A stretch of 64,000 nucleotides of DNA from Spinacia oleracea (Eukaryota > Streptophyta > Magnoliopsida > Caryophyllales > Amaranthaceae), in assembly GCF_020520425.1 (NCBI RefSeq), contig NC_079491.1, positions 37,913,027 through 37,977,026 on the forward strand, written 5' to 3'. Below, in pieces: positions 11,290 through 22,598 of this stretch (position 1 is the stretch's first letter; each line of letters starts with the position of its first letter). The translations under genes and the position numbers were made by a program. The notes beneath the pieces were generated by a model. The model was not told the origin of the DNA and ran no database searches. It worked only from the letters and a program-made list of their open reading frames with translations.

Positions 11290-12416
11290 ATAGATTTTAA
11301 AGGATGATTTTATATGTACATATTATATATATATATATATGCTGGAATTTGGTTTAATTAATATTTTTGTTAATTCATGAAAGTACAAATTTAAATTTGT
11401 ATTTAGAAAATGTTGATTTTAAAGTATTTATCGTTTTAATATTAATTCAATAATTTGAAAGAATTCGGACTCGGAGTTCGGAAAGAACGAACCAATGACA
11501 AACCTTAGCATAACACGGAATTGAGGTAATGGCTATTGTTAGTACCCGAAATCCCTTCTAAAAGAATTATGAAATTATAACGTTATGATTGAATTTATAA
11601 ACTAAATATTTTGAGATGTTTTATGAATTGCGGGAATTTAATATGATTTGATTTTGATTAAATTATTTCATGATATTTATGAGAAATCATTAAAATAATA
11701 ATATTGTATTGATCACATTATCTAAATGAATTTTGTTACTTCAACTGAAGTGCAAAGGCTAAGGAAAGTAAAATTAAATGCAACATGATAATTAAAGTGA
11801 AAGACCTAATCTGTTTGGCAGTATATGTTCACAGGTTACCATTCTCGGTCATGCATGTATCCATGGGGCATTAGCCCACCCATGTGGAGCACTTGTTCTT
11901 ATGTTTTATGGGCACCTACCCATCGTGAAAGACGTTCCACCATATCATTCTTGTCAACGACTAGCATGTTAAAAAAAAGGTTGTGAATGAATTAATATGA
12001 CGTTTTATTAAATGTTTTACATTATTCTATTCTCCCTGTTTTGTCAACTAAAATGAGTTGAAATGAATTTGTGTTACTAGAATAGTTTGTTACTGTGTTT
12101 TTCGGCTCACCGTTTTATTTTCTGTTTTAGGTACGGCTGGGGACGACGACAACGAGTAGTGGTGAAGGCTTCATTTTAGCAATGTTCACCTAGTTAATGT
12201 TTAAATTTTAATAACTCTAGTGAAAACTCTTTAGTAAGTTATGAAAGTTATTTTATTAACAAAATAAAAGAATAATTATGTTACTATAGAGACTTAAAGT
12301 AATTATTATGATGTTTTCCTTGTAATTACCAAGAGGGAGTTACGGCAGTAATGTCCCTACCGAAATAGGTAAATTCTACTACTTAATTACTTGCATTAGA
12401 GGTCGGGGCGTTAAAC
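11290..12416. mobile_element. Possible degenerate gypsy-type LTR
   Basis: The interval ends with GGTCGGGGCGTTA, close to the GTCGGGGTGTTACA end of the LTR at 55094-57917. Its inner layout (a GGCACCTACCC block, then GGTACGGCTGGGGACGAC) also recalls that kind of LTR. No target duplication or start was found, so this is a tentative call. Confidence 0.3.
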
Positions 12417-12420
12417 TAGT

Positions 12421-13075
12421 GGGAGTACAAGCATCGAATGTATGTTACGCTTTATCTATACCTTTGCATGTGATGTTAATTGGTTGTGTTGTATGTTTCG
12501 CATTGTTAATTGGATTAACATTAATTCCCAATAATAACTCTCATTGTCCCACAAACCTCTCTTTATCCACCTCTTATTGGGGGTATATATACAGTAGAAA
12601 CCCAACATTTGGAAAGACATCATCAATACCCAAATAAATCAGTTCATATTTTCGTAGCTTTTCTTAGCTTCAACCTTGACTATAAGTTTAACCCTAGGCT
12701 TAGTAGCCTAGTAGTAGTTCGTAGAATTCTTTCATGTATTGAAGAACTTCAGGAAGTTAAGTCAGTGTGTTTTCCAAGTTTTCAACCATGAATGTACATT
12801 TCTCATGATTTAATGTTTGTCCAACTTAATTAAGTATCAATCAATGATATATGTTTCCCTTGTGTGTTGTAATTTTAAGCATTTCATTTCGCATTCACTC
12901 TACTAGAAAAAGTTTGTAAATTGGTGATTTCTTACGAAATTACTCGTTCATGAGTGAGACCTCTACATAAAAAGGTCACCGTCCTTTAAGGGCAGTACCC
13001 CTAGGCACCTTTATCGTCATACAAGATAAGGTATTATTTCTTGTTCGCGTACATCATCAACATCAGTTAAAAACT
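12421..13075. other. Unassigned interval with promoter-like sequence
   Basis: A TATATATA box near 12583-12592 is followed by short frames of 60-72 residues with no recognisable product. It may be retrotransposon leader sequence. No gene is claimed. Confidence 0.25.
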
Positions 13076-13790
13076 AACACGACCAGGAAACCCGACCTGA
13101 ACCGACCTGTATTCGTAATGACCATAACCAGACCGAAACCCAAAATGTTGTAAAAATAAGGAACCCGTAACGCGACTATATTCGACCCGTTAAAATCAAC
13201 AACTTATTTCGACTCGTTAATGCATGACTTGAACCCGAGACCCGACCGGAATATAACTAATAACAGAACTCACCCGCTCGGACAATGACCCTAATCCGAT
13301 TCAGCACCCGACCGATGTCATCCCAAAACCGATCATAGTTTAAAACTTAATATGAAATAAATAAATCATTAATTTTTACAATATAACAAAAATAATTATA
13401 GGTTAAAACTTGACTAGACCTGATAGTTAATGTGCCCGTCCTTAACCTGTTTCCGAAAGTGAACCCGACTTGAATTTTAACCGACCCGATGAGTATCCAA
13501 TCCGGACTTGACCCGTACTCGAAATTAACTACTACAAGCCCGAATCAAACCCGACTCGATAAGACCCGAACCCGAAGTACACGAACGGAATAAGACCCGA
13601 CCGGAAACCAACCTTTACCCAAAATGAAGAAATAACTTGACATGACTCGACCGGAAGTCAACCAAAGCAAACCCGACCTGAACCTGGGTGATAAAGTGAC
13701 CCAGCACGATCGATAGAATCATGACCCGAGACTTGAGATGACCAGACCCGTACCCGACTTGAATAACTTTTTTTACAGCTCTACGTAGTC
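13076..13790. repeat. CCCGAC-rich degenerate array (left arm)
   Basis: Dozens of imperfect ACCCGACC/CCCGAACC words occur in plus-strand reading, at irregular spacing of roughly 6-20 bases. The array ends at TTTACAGCTCTACG (about 13774-13787). The reading frames here are products of the repeat. Confidence 0.75.
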
Positions 13791-13844
13791 CTAATATTTT
13801 GAAGGTTACGTCACTTTCGAAGAAGTTGACGCGTGACTCACAGG

Positions 13845-14245
13845 TCATCGGGTCGGGTTTGGGTCGGGTCATTCCATGTCTCGGGTCATGATCAGGTCGG
13901 GTCGTGTCGGGTCAATATTCCATCCGGGTTGAGTTCGGGTTCGTTCGGGTCGATTTCAGGTCGGGTCATGTCGGGTTTTTTCCTATCCCGGGTTCAGGTC
14001 GGGTTCGGGTCGGGTCACATTTCGGTCAGGTTTGATTTCGGGTTCGGGTCTTATCGGGTCGGGTTTAAGTCGATTTGTAGCAGGTAATTTCGGGTTCGGG
14101 TCTTATCGAGTCGGGTTTAAGTGGGTTTGCAACACATTGATTTTCGGGTTCGGGTCTTGGTTTGGATCGGATAATAATCGGATCAGATAGAATTCAGGTT
14201 GGGTCACTCTCGGGGACAGGTCAAACTCGGGTCTGATAATTAACC
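13845..14245. repeat. GGGTCGGG-rich degenerate array (right arm)
   Basis: The complementary word dominates here (TCGGGTCGGGTT, GGTTCGGGTC), so with 13076-13790 it forms a large imperfect inverted repeat with a gap of about 55 bases. No coding function is apparent. Confidence 0.75.
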
Positions 14246-14794
14246 TATACATTTTAATTATTTTATATTGTAAAAAATATTGTTTAACTTATTTTAGAGT
14301 TAAATTTTATATATATAGACCAAATAATTGCGTGTTTTTGTCAAGTCAATACATATATAAAGTGAATATGGATTACGAACCATTGATCGATTTGGTCATC
14401 TCAAAATGTGAAAGTGAAAAACATTTACTCCTGCAACTCAAATTTCATTTTTGGAATGAGGGTTAAGTGAGTGGGTCTCGAGCCAATGCAAGTCTCCTGT
14501 GTGATAGTGTAACCGCTTTTCTCGTTGTTGAGCACATTGACATAGGTCGCGCATACAAAGAGAAAGACCGTCAGTTAGGATGTTAGATTCAATTCTTACC
14601 TTTCATCTCATCCAAATTGCAAAAAATAACTCGAAATTATTTTTAAAACAAAACAATTTTTACTTTTGTTTATTTATATAAAAACGTTAAGTTGTTCAAC
14701 ACGTTTTAATTTTTTCGCGTTTTAATTTTTCAGTATCTAGTAATAAATAATTAAAATAGATTTATCGTTGAAAATAATATTTGGTCGTGTTAAT
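14246..14794. other. AT-rich interval, no gene seen
   Basis: It separates two GGGTCGGG-rich blocks. I see nothing supportable in it. Confidence 0.35.
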
Positions 14795-16600
14795 GACAAG
14801 TCGGGTTATCAACAGGTCGGGTAAATCGGGTAGCGGGTTGTCACAGGTCGGGTCAATAGCAGGTTTCATCGAGTTACAATCGTTTCGGGTTGACATCGGA
14901 TCGGGTATCGAATCGGGTCGGGTCATTGTTCGGTCGGGTCAGTTCGATTATCGGTCATCTTCGGGTCGGGTGTCGGGTTCGGGTGTTACAACATCGGTGT
15001 TATTCGGATGGAACACTGCAAGAGGGGGGGTGAATTGTATTTTGGAACTTGCTAGCCAATTTTTGCGGAATTATAAAGAGCATAAGCAAGTAGCTAGAGA
15101 AACAATGCAAGAGAGATTTTACGAGGAAACTTTCCAGGGCCCAACTGGAAAGAAAACCTCGACCCACTAGGGATTTCAACTCAAACTCTTTTCACTATAG
15201 GGAAACAATTCAGTTACAATCCTATAAGAAACTTGGCCATTGCTTGAGTTCCTCTACGAACTCAAGTTCCCAATAGTTGTTCCCTCAAACAACTACGCTC
15301 TCGCTGACTTCCCTAGAAATCTCTCTTGACTCTTAGACTTCACTTAAAGCGTCTCAGCTTCTCTCTCATAGACTTCACTCAAAGCCTACCCAAATACATA
15401 TCAGGAACTTACTCAAGTTCTTGCCCCATACACATCAGGAACTCACTCAAGTTCCTGCCCAAAACTTGATACAAGAATTCACTCAAACCCTTTACCAATT
15501 CTCAAAATATAGATGATTGAAGATTAGTATCCCTCTAATACGTAGCACATGAAAGAAAAATGAGGAACTTAGAACTTCGAGGAACTTGGAACTATTGAAC
15601 TGACTCAAGAACGTGGAAACCAAAACATATTTCTATTAAAACGTTTTTCCTCTTAAACCAGACCTACTGGAAAGACTGCAAGAGTCACACAGTTTGGAAT
15701 AAATGATAAGATCTTCTTTTATAGTGTTGAAACTCCTAGCCACTTCCCCCTTAATCTCCTCAACTGACGACCATGTTGCCATGATTCTAGGCATGTTCCC
15801 ATGACCTATTCAGTTGCTGAGAACGTGGGAGTCAAGGCTAGAAGTGCCTGAATGTTCTCAACAGAATTTCCTTTTGAAAGAACAGAAATAGGAAAACGTG
15901 ATTAAATAAAATCCTTGGGGAAAAAGAAATGTTTTGTAAAATAGGATCCAAGGTGTATTTTCCAAAACATAACTATTTCATTTTATTTCTTCAGAATAAA
16001 ATTCTATTTCTATTTCATAAAATCTTTCTTTAGAAAATATTATATTTTATAAAATCTTTCTTTAGAAAATATTAATCTTATTAGAGAGACTTCATTTTAC
16101 TATTTTAAGATCACATTTAGTTCCTCCAAGTTCCTTTTAGTACCTTGTTCCATAATCTTTCAAGCTACTACATACTTACATGAATCCTAGAAAATAGACT
16201 CTTATTTCCTGTCTTCATGTTCCATGCTGCTCCGCATGTTGGTTGTTCCACCTCTGGAACTTCTCGAACCATGTTCCCATCAGGAACTTATTTATGCCTG
16301 CTTGATCAGTTTCTCTGATTGTCCAAGTCTGCATGCTTTGGCCTTCTCTTGTTCCTACTCTGGAACTCCTGGTTTTCTTAGCATAGAAACTAAAACATTT
16401 ATTAGTTAAGTTTGCGTGTCATCATCAACACCATATGGGTCAACAATCAGGTTAAAATCGGTTATCGGTTTATTCGGGTCGGGTACAGGTCGGGTTTCGG
16501 ATTACCTATTTTACCGTAATTTCGAGTCATGGTCGGTCACGGATTCAGTCGGTTCAGGTCGAATTTTCATGTCGGTTCAGTTTTTGACAGCTCTACGCGT
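14795..16600. repeat. Second GGGTCGGG array, split by an insertion
   Basis: GGGTCGGG-type words run from 14795 to 14997 and resume at 16431-16600. The array ends at TTTTTGACAGCTCTACGCG, which echoes the TTTACAGCTCTACG end of the left array near 13780. The same end motif is therefore attached to C-rich sequence in one place and to G-rich sequence in the other. Confidence 0.65.
14998..16430. mobile_element. 1.4 kb insertion, LTR-like (possible solo LTR)
   Basis: The interrupting sequence begins TGTTATTCGG, with CTGCAAGAGGGGGGGTGAAT close behind, and ends GTGTCATCATCAACA. The TG...CA ends and these words are common in plant LTRs. No matching 5-bp flanks were found, perhaps because the target is itself degenerate repeat. 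There is no coding region. Short direct repeats (CAGGAACT...ACTCAAGTTC) occur near 15410-15465. Confidence 0.45.
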
Positions 16601-16608
16601 GAGCTAGC

Positions 16609-16930
16609 CAGAATACGACATTCGATGTTGTGGTGGTGTTGTGGTGGTGTTTGTTGTTGCTTCCTATTATTGTCATAATTATAGTGACTCCCTTAAGGAA
16701 GTCAGATAATTAAGCGTGTTTCACAATACAACAGCGATATTTTTCATAATGATCTTACATTTTTGTTTTAATCCGTCTCATAATGTTATTTATATTGTAT
16801 TTTATACTAATTTTTGATGAAAATATATTATCTTATTTCTCTTTATCTCCAACAGAATTTACATATTTCCACTCACTTTCTCTTTATATATTTTTTTCCA
16901 CCCATTTAATTTTTACATATACATCCTCTT
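16609..16930. other. Interval with possible half MITE, no gene seen
   Basis: Words near 16770 (CCGTCTCATAATGTTAT) resemble a Stowaway-type left end, but no right end is seen. Confidence 0.25.
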
Positions 16931-16938
16931 TTACTTTA

Positions 16939-17837
16939 GTGGAGCGTTAAAAGCCGCCCCATATTACTCAAAATCGCCCGACTATTTTCCCTCATTTTTC
17001 ATTAGTACCCTTACTTAATCTTACTTTTCAATTCTCTCCCACCACCGCTGGCCACCACCTCCGGCCACCATCGCCGGCCACTACCTGCTGCCACCACCAT
17101 CACGTCGTCGGTGACAAAATGGCCGAGTCTTCACAAGAGTTCTCATTTTTTTTTCGGGTTTTTTTTAGAAACTTATACATTTTTAGCTCCTTCCATGGTA
17201 CAGGCTTATGAATTTTAAGCTTGTACCATGGTACAAACTTATGAGGTTTTAGCATCGACCATGGTATTAACTTATGCAATTTAAGCTTGTACCATGGAAT
17301 TAAAATTCATAAGCGCGTACCATGGAAGGAGCTAAAAATTCATAAGTCTCTATTTTTTTCGGATTACATTAAATAAAATGCAACAACAAATCAAAACCTT
17401 AAATAATATAGACTTATGAATATTTAGCTTGTACCATGGTACAGGCTTATGAATTTTAGCTCCTTCCATGATACAAGCTTAAACTGCATAAGTCAATACC
17501 ATAGTCGAAGCTTTTCTCATAAGTTTGTACCATAGTTCAAGCTTAAAATTGATAAACCTGTACCATGATACAAACTAAAAATGAATAAATTTCTAAAAAA
17601 ATTCCGAACAAAAAAAAAACCTCTTGTGAAGACTCGGCCATTTTTTCGCCGATGACGTGATGGTGGCGGTGGTAGCCGGAGGTAGTGGCCGGCGATGGTG
17701 GCTGGAGGTGGTGGCCAGCGGTGGTGGTTAGATTTGGGGTGGGAAGGTAAGAGTGTAATGAGGGGTAAATAAAGGAGGATATATGGGTAAATGAATAGGA
17801 CAATTTTGAGTAATATGGGCGGTAAATAGTAAGCCCC
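16939..17837. mobile_element. Foldback transposon with long TIRs and 8-bp target duplication
   Basis: Perfect 8-bp flanks TTACTTTA (16931-16938 and 17838-17845) bracket 899 bases. The two ends are inverted copies of about 230 bases, sharing for example GCCCATATTACTCAAAAT near the tips and GGCCGAGTCTTCACAAGAG deeper in. The centre holds alternating-orientation copies of a CCATGGTACAAGCTTA-type unit, so the whole element can fold on itself. No coding region is present. The 8-bp duplication fits hAT or a shortened MULE duplication, so the superfamily is left open. Confidence 0.8.
17155..17585. repeat. CCATGG-centred inverted repeat cluster inside the foldback element
   Basis: At least eight copies of a unit around TTGTACCATGGTACAAGCTT alternate in orientation, joined by TTATGAATTTTAGC words. 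Many are self-palindromic around CCATGG. Confidence 0.7.
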
Positions 17838-18039
17838 TTACTTTATCCATGTTTTATTATACTCACCATCATTTTTCCACACTCTCTCATTTATTTCACT
17901 ACTAGACTTTAGCCCGTGCGATGCACGGATTCTATTAAATTGTTATGTTTAAATAAAACTCCTATGTATATACCAATTTTATATACTTTTTACTACGTAT
18001 TAGATTAAATTAGTTTTTGATTTTGCATTGAATTTCATT

Positions 18040-18640
18040 AGATAATATTATTAATTAATTAATAAAAATATCTACGTGGCGTTTAATTATTTATCTACGT
18101 GGCACTCGACTTTTATAATTCAGAATTAATTTTGAAATCTTATTTTTCACTGGGCGAAACCATTAGATTTCCTACATGGCACTCTAATAATGAATTTTAT
18201 TTATTTTATTTTAGATTTGTGTTTGATTTTGAATGAATTTTTTTTAGATTTTTTTTAATTATTATAGTGCTTGATTTTAGATGGAGTTGTATATATTAGT
18301 AATTAATTAATTGAAATATCTACATGGCACCTAATTATTTATCTACATGACAATCGATTTTTAAATTATGAGTGTTTTTTTTTGGATGAAATTGTATATT
18401 CGTAATATTATTAATTAATTAATTAAAATATCTATGTGGCGTTTAATTATTTATCTACGTGAAACTCGACTTTTTTAATTAAAAATTAATTTTGAAATAT
18501 TATTTTTCACTGCCCGAAACCATTAGATTTCCTACATGACGCTCTAATATTGGATAATGAATTTTATCTATTTTATTTTAGATTTGTGTTTGATTTTGAA
18601 TGAATTTTATTTTAGATTTTTTTTAATTATTATAGGGTTT
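18040..18640. repeat. Tandem ~260-base units in the Helitron body
   Basis: A unit containing AATATCTACGTGGCGTTTAA, a second ATCTACGTGGCA, GAAACCATTAGATTTCCTAC and TTTAGATTTGTGTTTGATTT occurs at about 18050, in shortened form at 18300 and again at 18410. A further copy lies at 20840-20960, beyond the nested MULE. Confidence 0.75.
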
Positions 18641-18885
18641 GATTTTAGATGAGTTAAGCTAAACTTTGGGGCCTCACCTTTCTAATTTTTCACCGTTAAG
18701 GACCCGTACCTTTTTTTTTCACCTTTAAGGACCTATAAAGCATTTTCCGGCAAAATTAACTCATAAAATATAAAAGTTTAGTCCCTTAGTTAAAAGGTTA
18801 GACCCCATGGTTAACTGTACACGTGTCAACATATTATTTGTGGTGCGATAAACAAGGGTACTGAATTAGCCAATGAGAATTAAAT

Positions 18886-19493
18886 GACTTAAGCTAAAGG
18901 TTGGGATCTAACCTTTTACATTTTTCACCGTTTGGGACCTATACTTTTTTTTCACCTTTCATGACCTACTATTCATTTTCCAGCCAAATTTAACCAAGTA
19001 TAGATAAAGGTTAATCCCTCTAGTTAAAAGTTTAGATCCTTGAGTTAAAATTAACTTGGTTCGGCCTTCAGCGTATGTCCGTTGGAAAAAAGAAAATTGA
19101 ATTACTTTTGGGGAAAATTAAGAAATTAAATGAATTGTACCTAATGAGGTCAAAGATTTAAATTAATGAAAAAATTATAAACTACTCGTACATAGTATGT
19201 AAAACCACCACCTTTTCGTTACATTTTTCCATCACTCTATTAGGGTCAGTTTAGTTGATTATCTCCTTCTATGGACTTAGATTATTTGACTCCGTATAAA
19301 TCGTGGTTTATTTTATTTTCAATTTCGATACATCCGACAATTAAAATGATCATATTTGTAAGAAAATTGTCAAAATATGAAAAATCTAACGTATTACTAC
19401 GTACGAAGTATATGTTAGTATATTTTTCTAGTGACTTTACAGCGCTACATATATAGGATCACCATGTGGCTAAATAAATTGATGTGTTCTTTC

Positions 19494-19533
<40 letters not shown>

Positions 19534-20158
19534 TTTGAGACAAGGTATACAATACGTACATTCACATTAAATTATAAGATAAATAATATTGAAAATTTCA
19601 GTAAAAAGGATTAGAATAACGTCAGTAAAAAGGTTAGTAGTACAATTATGACAATTAGAGTTCTTAAGATAATAAACATTTATATTAACATAAGATTTTT
19701 TCACAAGCACGCCACTAAATACTTTTGGGTAATTTTGATATGGGTTATCGCTTATTTTTCTTTTGAATTTAATAATTTGCTTATCAATTTTTTTTATGTA
19801 GAAGAAGATTAGAACTATTGTACTACGTATTGTATTACTGCTAGAGTCGAGAAACATGGCATAATGGCAACCTAATGTTACCAGAATCCATTAGTTCAAT
19901 ACTAATTGTACTCTGTATGTTCTAACCATCAATCATACGGAAACAAAGCAATACTATTCCACTTAGGCCATTATTTTTTCATTAATATTTATGTTTGCAT
20001 TTTTTTTATTATAATATTGCCCCTTCAGTTAACGATAGGTTAGACTATGGTTAACTCACCGGAGTTTGTTTTTGAGGTTCTAAAAGGTGGAAAAAAAAAA
20101 TGTAGGTCCTCAAAGGTGAAAATTGTGAAAGGTTGGACCCTGATCTTTAGCTTAACTC
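18886..20158. mobile_element. Inner element of the same TIR family nested in the MULE
   Basis: A second pair of inverted ends of the same family is found inside: GACTTAAGCTAAAGGTTGGG at the left and, complementary, GAGTTAAGCTAAAGATCAGGG at the right. A clear target duplication was not found, so the structure may be nested insertion or internal duplication of the outer ends. The interior (19050-20000) is AT-rich without a gene. Confidence 0.5.
19494..19532. repeat. (TAA)n microsatellite
   Basis: About thirteen uninterrupted TAA/AAT units. Confidence 0.9.
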
Positions 20159-20401
20159 TTTTTTGGACTAAATAATTCAATGTAAACTTTTCAGATTTTA
20201 ATTAAATGTTTTAAATTGTTGTTTTTTTATTTATTTATGGTGTGGTTAAATGTGAGTTAACGGTGAGTTAACTTGCCGGAAAATAAAATTGAGGTCCCAA
20301 AGGGTGAAAAAAAAAGGTACAGGTCCCAAAGGGTGAAAAACTCAAAAGATGAGACCCCATTTATTATCTTAACTCGATTTTAGATGGAGTTGTATATATT
20401 A

Positions 20402-20830
20402 CTCCCTCCGTTTCTTATTGTTGTATCCGTTTCCATTTTAAGCGTTTCATATTGTTGTATCTATTTAGAATCTATTCTATTTTTGGACATATATTTTATC
20501 CTAAAATACCCTTACATTTCTATCTAATTACCAAAATACCTAAAGATTCTACCCATATTCCCACCTAATTTTCCCCACCCATAATATTTAATTCTTTTCC
20601 CTTCCCCATATACCCAATCTCTCAGCTCCTTTATCACCCATCATTATCACTCCTCTCTCTTACCTTATTTCTTTATTATTTTCCCACTCCTTTATTTATT
20701 ATAATCTCTTACATCCAATCATTTCTCTTACACTCAATCATTACACTTATACCCATACAAACCAATATTCCAATTTTCTTAAAAATCACACCAGATTCCA
20801 AATGGATACATCAAAAATAAATGGAGGGAG
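20402..20830. mobile_element. Stowaway-type MITE
   Basis: It begins CTCCCTCCGTTTCTTATTG, ends AAATAAATGGAGGGAG and is flanked by TA on both sides. The CTCCCTCCGT end and TA duplication are the hallmarks of Stowaway (Tc1/mariner-type) MITEs. It is 429 bases long, non-coding, and inserted in the Helitron body. Confidence 0.85.
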
Positions 20831-21002
20831 TAGTAATTAATTAATTAAAATATCTACGTGGCACCTAATTAATTATCTACCTGGCAATCAATTTTTTTAA
20901 TTCAAAAATAAATTAGAAATCTTATTTTTCATTGGTCGAAACCATTAGTAATCCTAGGTGGCGCTCTAATATTTCAACAAATATGCCTCCTTTATATATA
21001 TA

Positions 21003-21254
21003 CTTCCTCCGTTCCAGAAATATCGCACCATGGTTGACTTTTACTCATCTAACCTTTATTTTGACTCATAATATCTCACATCGTGTTCAAGTAAAAATTA
21101 TAAAAAATTAATATTTAGAAAATATATATCGATATAAATCTAACATAATTCCACATGACTAAAATTCCTTACGTACGAATCACAACAAATGGTCAAAGTC
21201 GTAGTGGAAATAGTGTAAAAAACAAATGGTGCGATATTTCCGAAACGGAGGAAG
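21003..21254. mobile_element. Stowaway-type MITE with GGTGCGATATTTC ends
   Basis: It begins CTTCCTCCGTTCCAGAAATA and ends inversely with CGATATTTCCGAAACGGAGGA AG, flanked by TA. It is 252 bases long, non-coding, and sits at the putative 5' tip of the Helitron. Confidence 0.85.
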
Positions 21255-21657
21255 TAAATTAGATTAGATTTGTGCAAATAGTAGTTATAAAAGTTATTAT
21301 AAAACGGATGTAATATATCATGGAATCGCGGGTTGCACTTGGACATTTGCACCCATTATTTCCGAGTCATATTCAACACATATACGAAGATTACTAGATT
21401 AGATATCCTACCATGAACAAATTAAAGATTAGATATTTTTAAGAAAATAAGAATAAGATAAATAAACCCTAGCTACTATACAAAGAGAGAGTCGTCCCAT
21501 CATCCATGCAAGTGCGCTGCTTATGAAAGTTTTAACCAACTCACACCACCACAACCCACAAACTTAAAATACACCCAAAAAAAATTGGTCACACAATAAT
21601 ATCTCCAGATTTCCATGTTTGGCACACAATAATATCTCCCCCTTTCCACTCACTTTT

Positions 21658-21888
21658 TGATAAAATATATTATCGATGGGAAAATATAATGGTGTATTAT
21701 ATTGTGTTGTACTGTGTTGTATGTTATACATGGCATACATCTCTATTTATAATACAAATTAGATCTCCTACTTTTCATAGGTTTCCTAATTCATATAGAC
21801 TTATATCTTATATCATATAGCCTAGTTATAACATAACTCTACTATATTCGATATTCTATTATATAGGATAACTGCGTTATCCTCAATA
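21658..21888 (-). repeat. 3' LTR of the TRIM element
   Basis: It opens TGATAAAATATATTATCG in plus-strand reading and closes CGTTATCCTCAATA. It matches 22599-22823 throughout apart from small substitutions and indels. Confidence 0.9.
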
Positions 21889-21944
21889 CCCTCCCGCAAT
21901 CGGAACGGCAGTTTCACGAACGTTGCGATTGGAAAAATAAAAAA

Positions 21945-22290
21945 ATATGTCATATGCTTGTCCTGTCGTGTCAAGGAGTCTTGTCGTTACTGTCGTTTGA
22001 AGGAGCCCTGTCGTTTCGTACAAGGAAAAAAATGTCATATGCCTGTCTTGTCGTGTCAAGGAGTCATGTCTTTACTGTCGTTTCAAGGAGTCCGGTCGTG
22101 TCGTACAAGAGAAAAAAATGCTATATGCCTGTCTTGTCGTGTCAAGGAGTCCTGTCGTTTCTGTCATTTCAAGGAGTCCTGTGGTTTCGTACAAGAAAAA
22201 TATATCATATGTCTGCCTTGTCGTGTCAGGGATTCCTGTCGTTACTGTCGATTCAAGGAGTCATGTTCGTTCGTACAAGGAAAAAAAATA
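21945..22290. repeat. Tandem ~85-90-base units inside the TRIM
   Basis: Four units each contain CATATGCCTGTCTTGTCGTG, CAAGGAGTC twice, and end at CGTACAAGGAAAAAA. The repeat leaves long open frames in more than one frame on the plus strand, but these encode only repeated Val/Leu/Ser/Arg/Cys-rich peptides and are not treated as genes. A second short repeat (ATCTTACGACACATGGAGAA) follows at 22330-22415. Confidence 0.85.
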
Positions 22291-22586
22291 TTTGCCAATA
22301 TGAAAAACCTCTCTCACGACAGAAGGAGAACCGTCTATGTCTTACGACACATGAAAAATTGTCCATATCTTACGATATATGGAGAACCGTCCATATCTTA
22401 CGACACATGGAGAACGATAAATTATCAAGAGAATGAAATAGAAGAAACGTAAAAATCACAGCGGAAGTATAATAATCAAATAAAAAATCTATTATTTTGG
22501 ATATAGTAATGAATCTCGCCGGTGAGTTTAAGTTTTTAACCCACCGGCAGGGGAAAGTTTTGTAAATCGATTCCAAAATCTAACAT

Positions 22587-22598
22587 GCTCTGATACCA
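22587..22598 (-). other. Primer-binding site (initiator-tRNA-Met type)
   Basis: The minus strand reads TGGTATCAGAGC directly next to the 5' LTR. This is the standard plant retrotransposon site complementary to the 3' end of initiator tRNA-Met. Confidence 0.85.

Larger units (their letters stand above)
18651..20375. mobile_element. Non-autonomous MULE with 10-bp target duplication
   Basis: Perfect 10-bp flanks GATTTTAGAT (18641-18650 and 20376-20385) enclose 1725 bases. The ends are inverted: GAGTTAAG at the left, and on the complementary strand GAGTTAAG at the right, followed by similar GGGGYCTCAYCTTT and TTTTTCACCSTT blocks. The 9-11-bp duplication is characteristic of Mutator-like elements. 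No transposase frame is seen. It sits inside the Helitron. Confidence 0.8.
17902..21263 (-). mobile_element. Helitron (minus strand) carrying nested elements
   Basis: On the minus strand the 3' end reads CCGTGC-ATC-GCACGG hairpin, then GCTAAAGTCTAG, with a T beyond, as expected for a Helitron inserted between A and T. A candidate 5' end, A|TCTAATTTA, lies at 21263, interrupted by a Stowaway MITE before the TATATATA typical of Helitron starts. Without nested insertions the body is about 0.94 kb and has no Rep/helicase, so it is non-autonomous. The 3' end is well supported, the 5' end only plausible. Confidence 0.65.

Noticed and set aside
13615-14087. Frames of about 85 codons in the CCCGAC/GTCGGG arrays
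   Set aside because: The products are translated repeat (Gly-Ser-Gly-Arg words) without independent support.
21954-22452. Two overlapping frames of 160 and 164 codons
   Set aside because: Both come from four tandem units inside a TRIM element and neither matches a protein family; no start context or transcript signal is seen.
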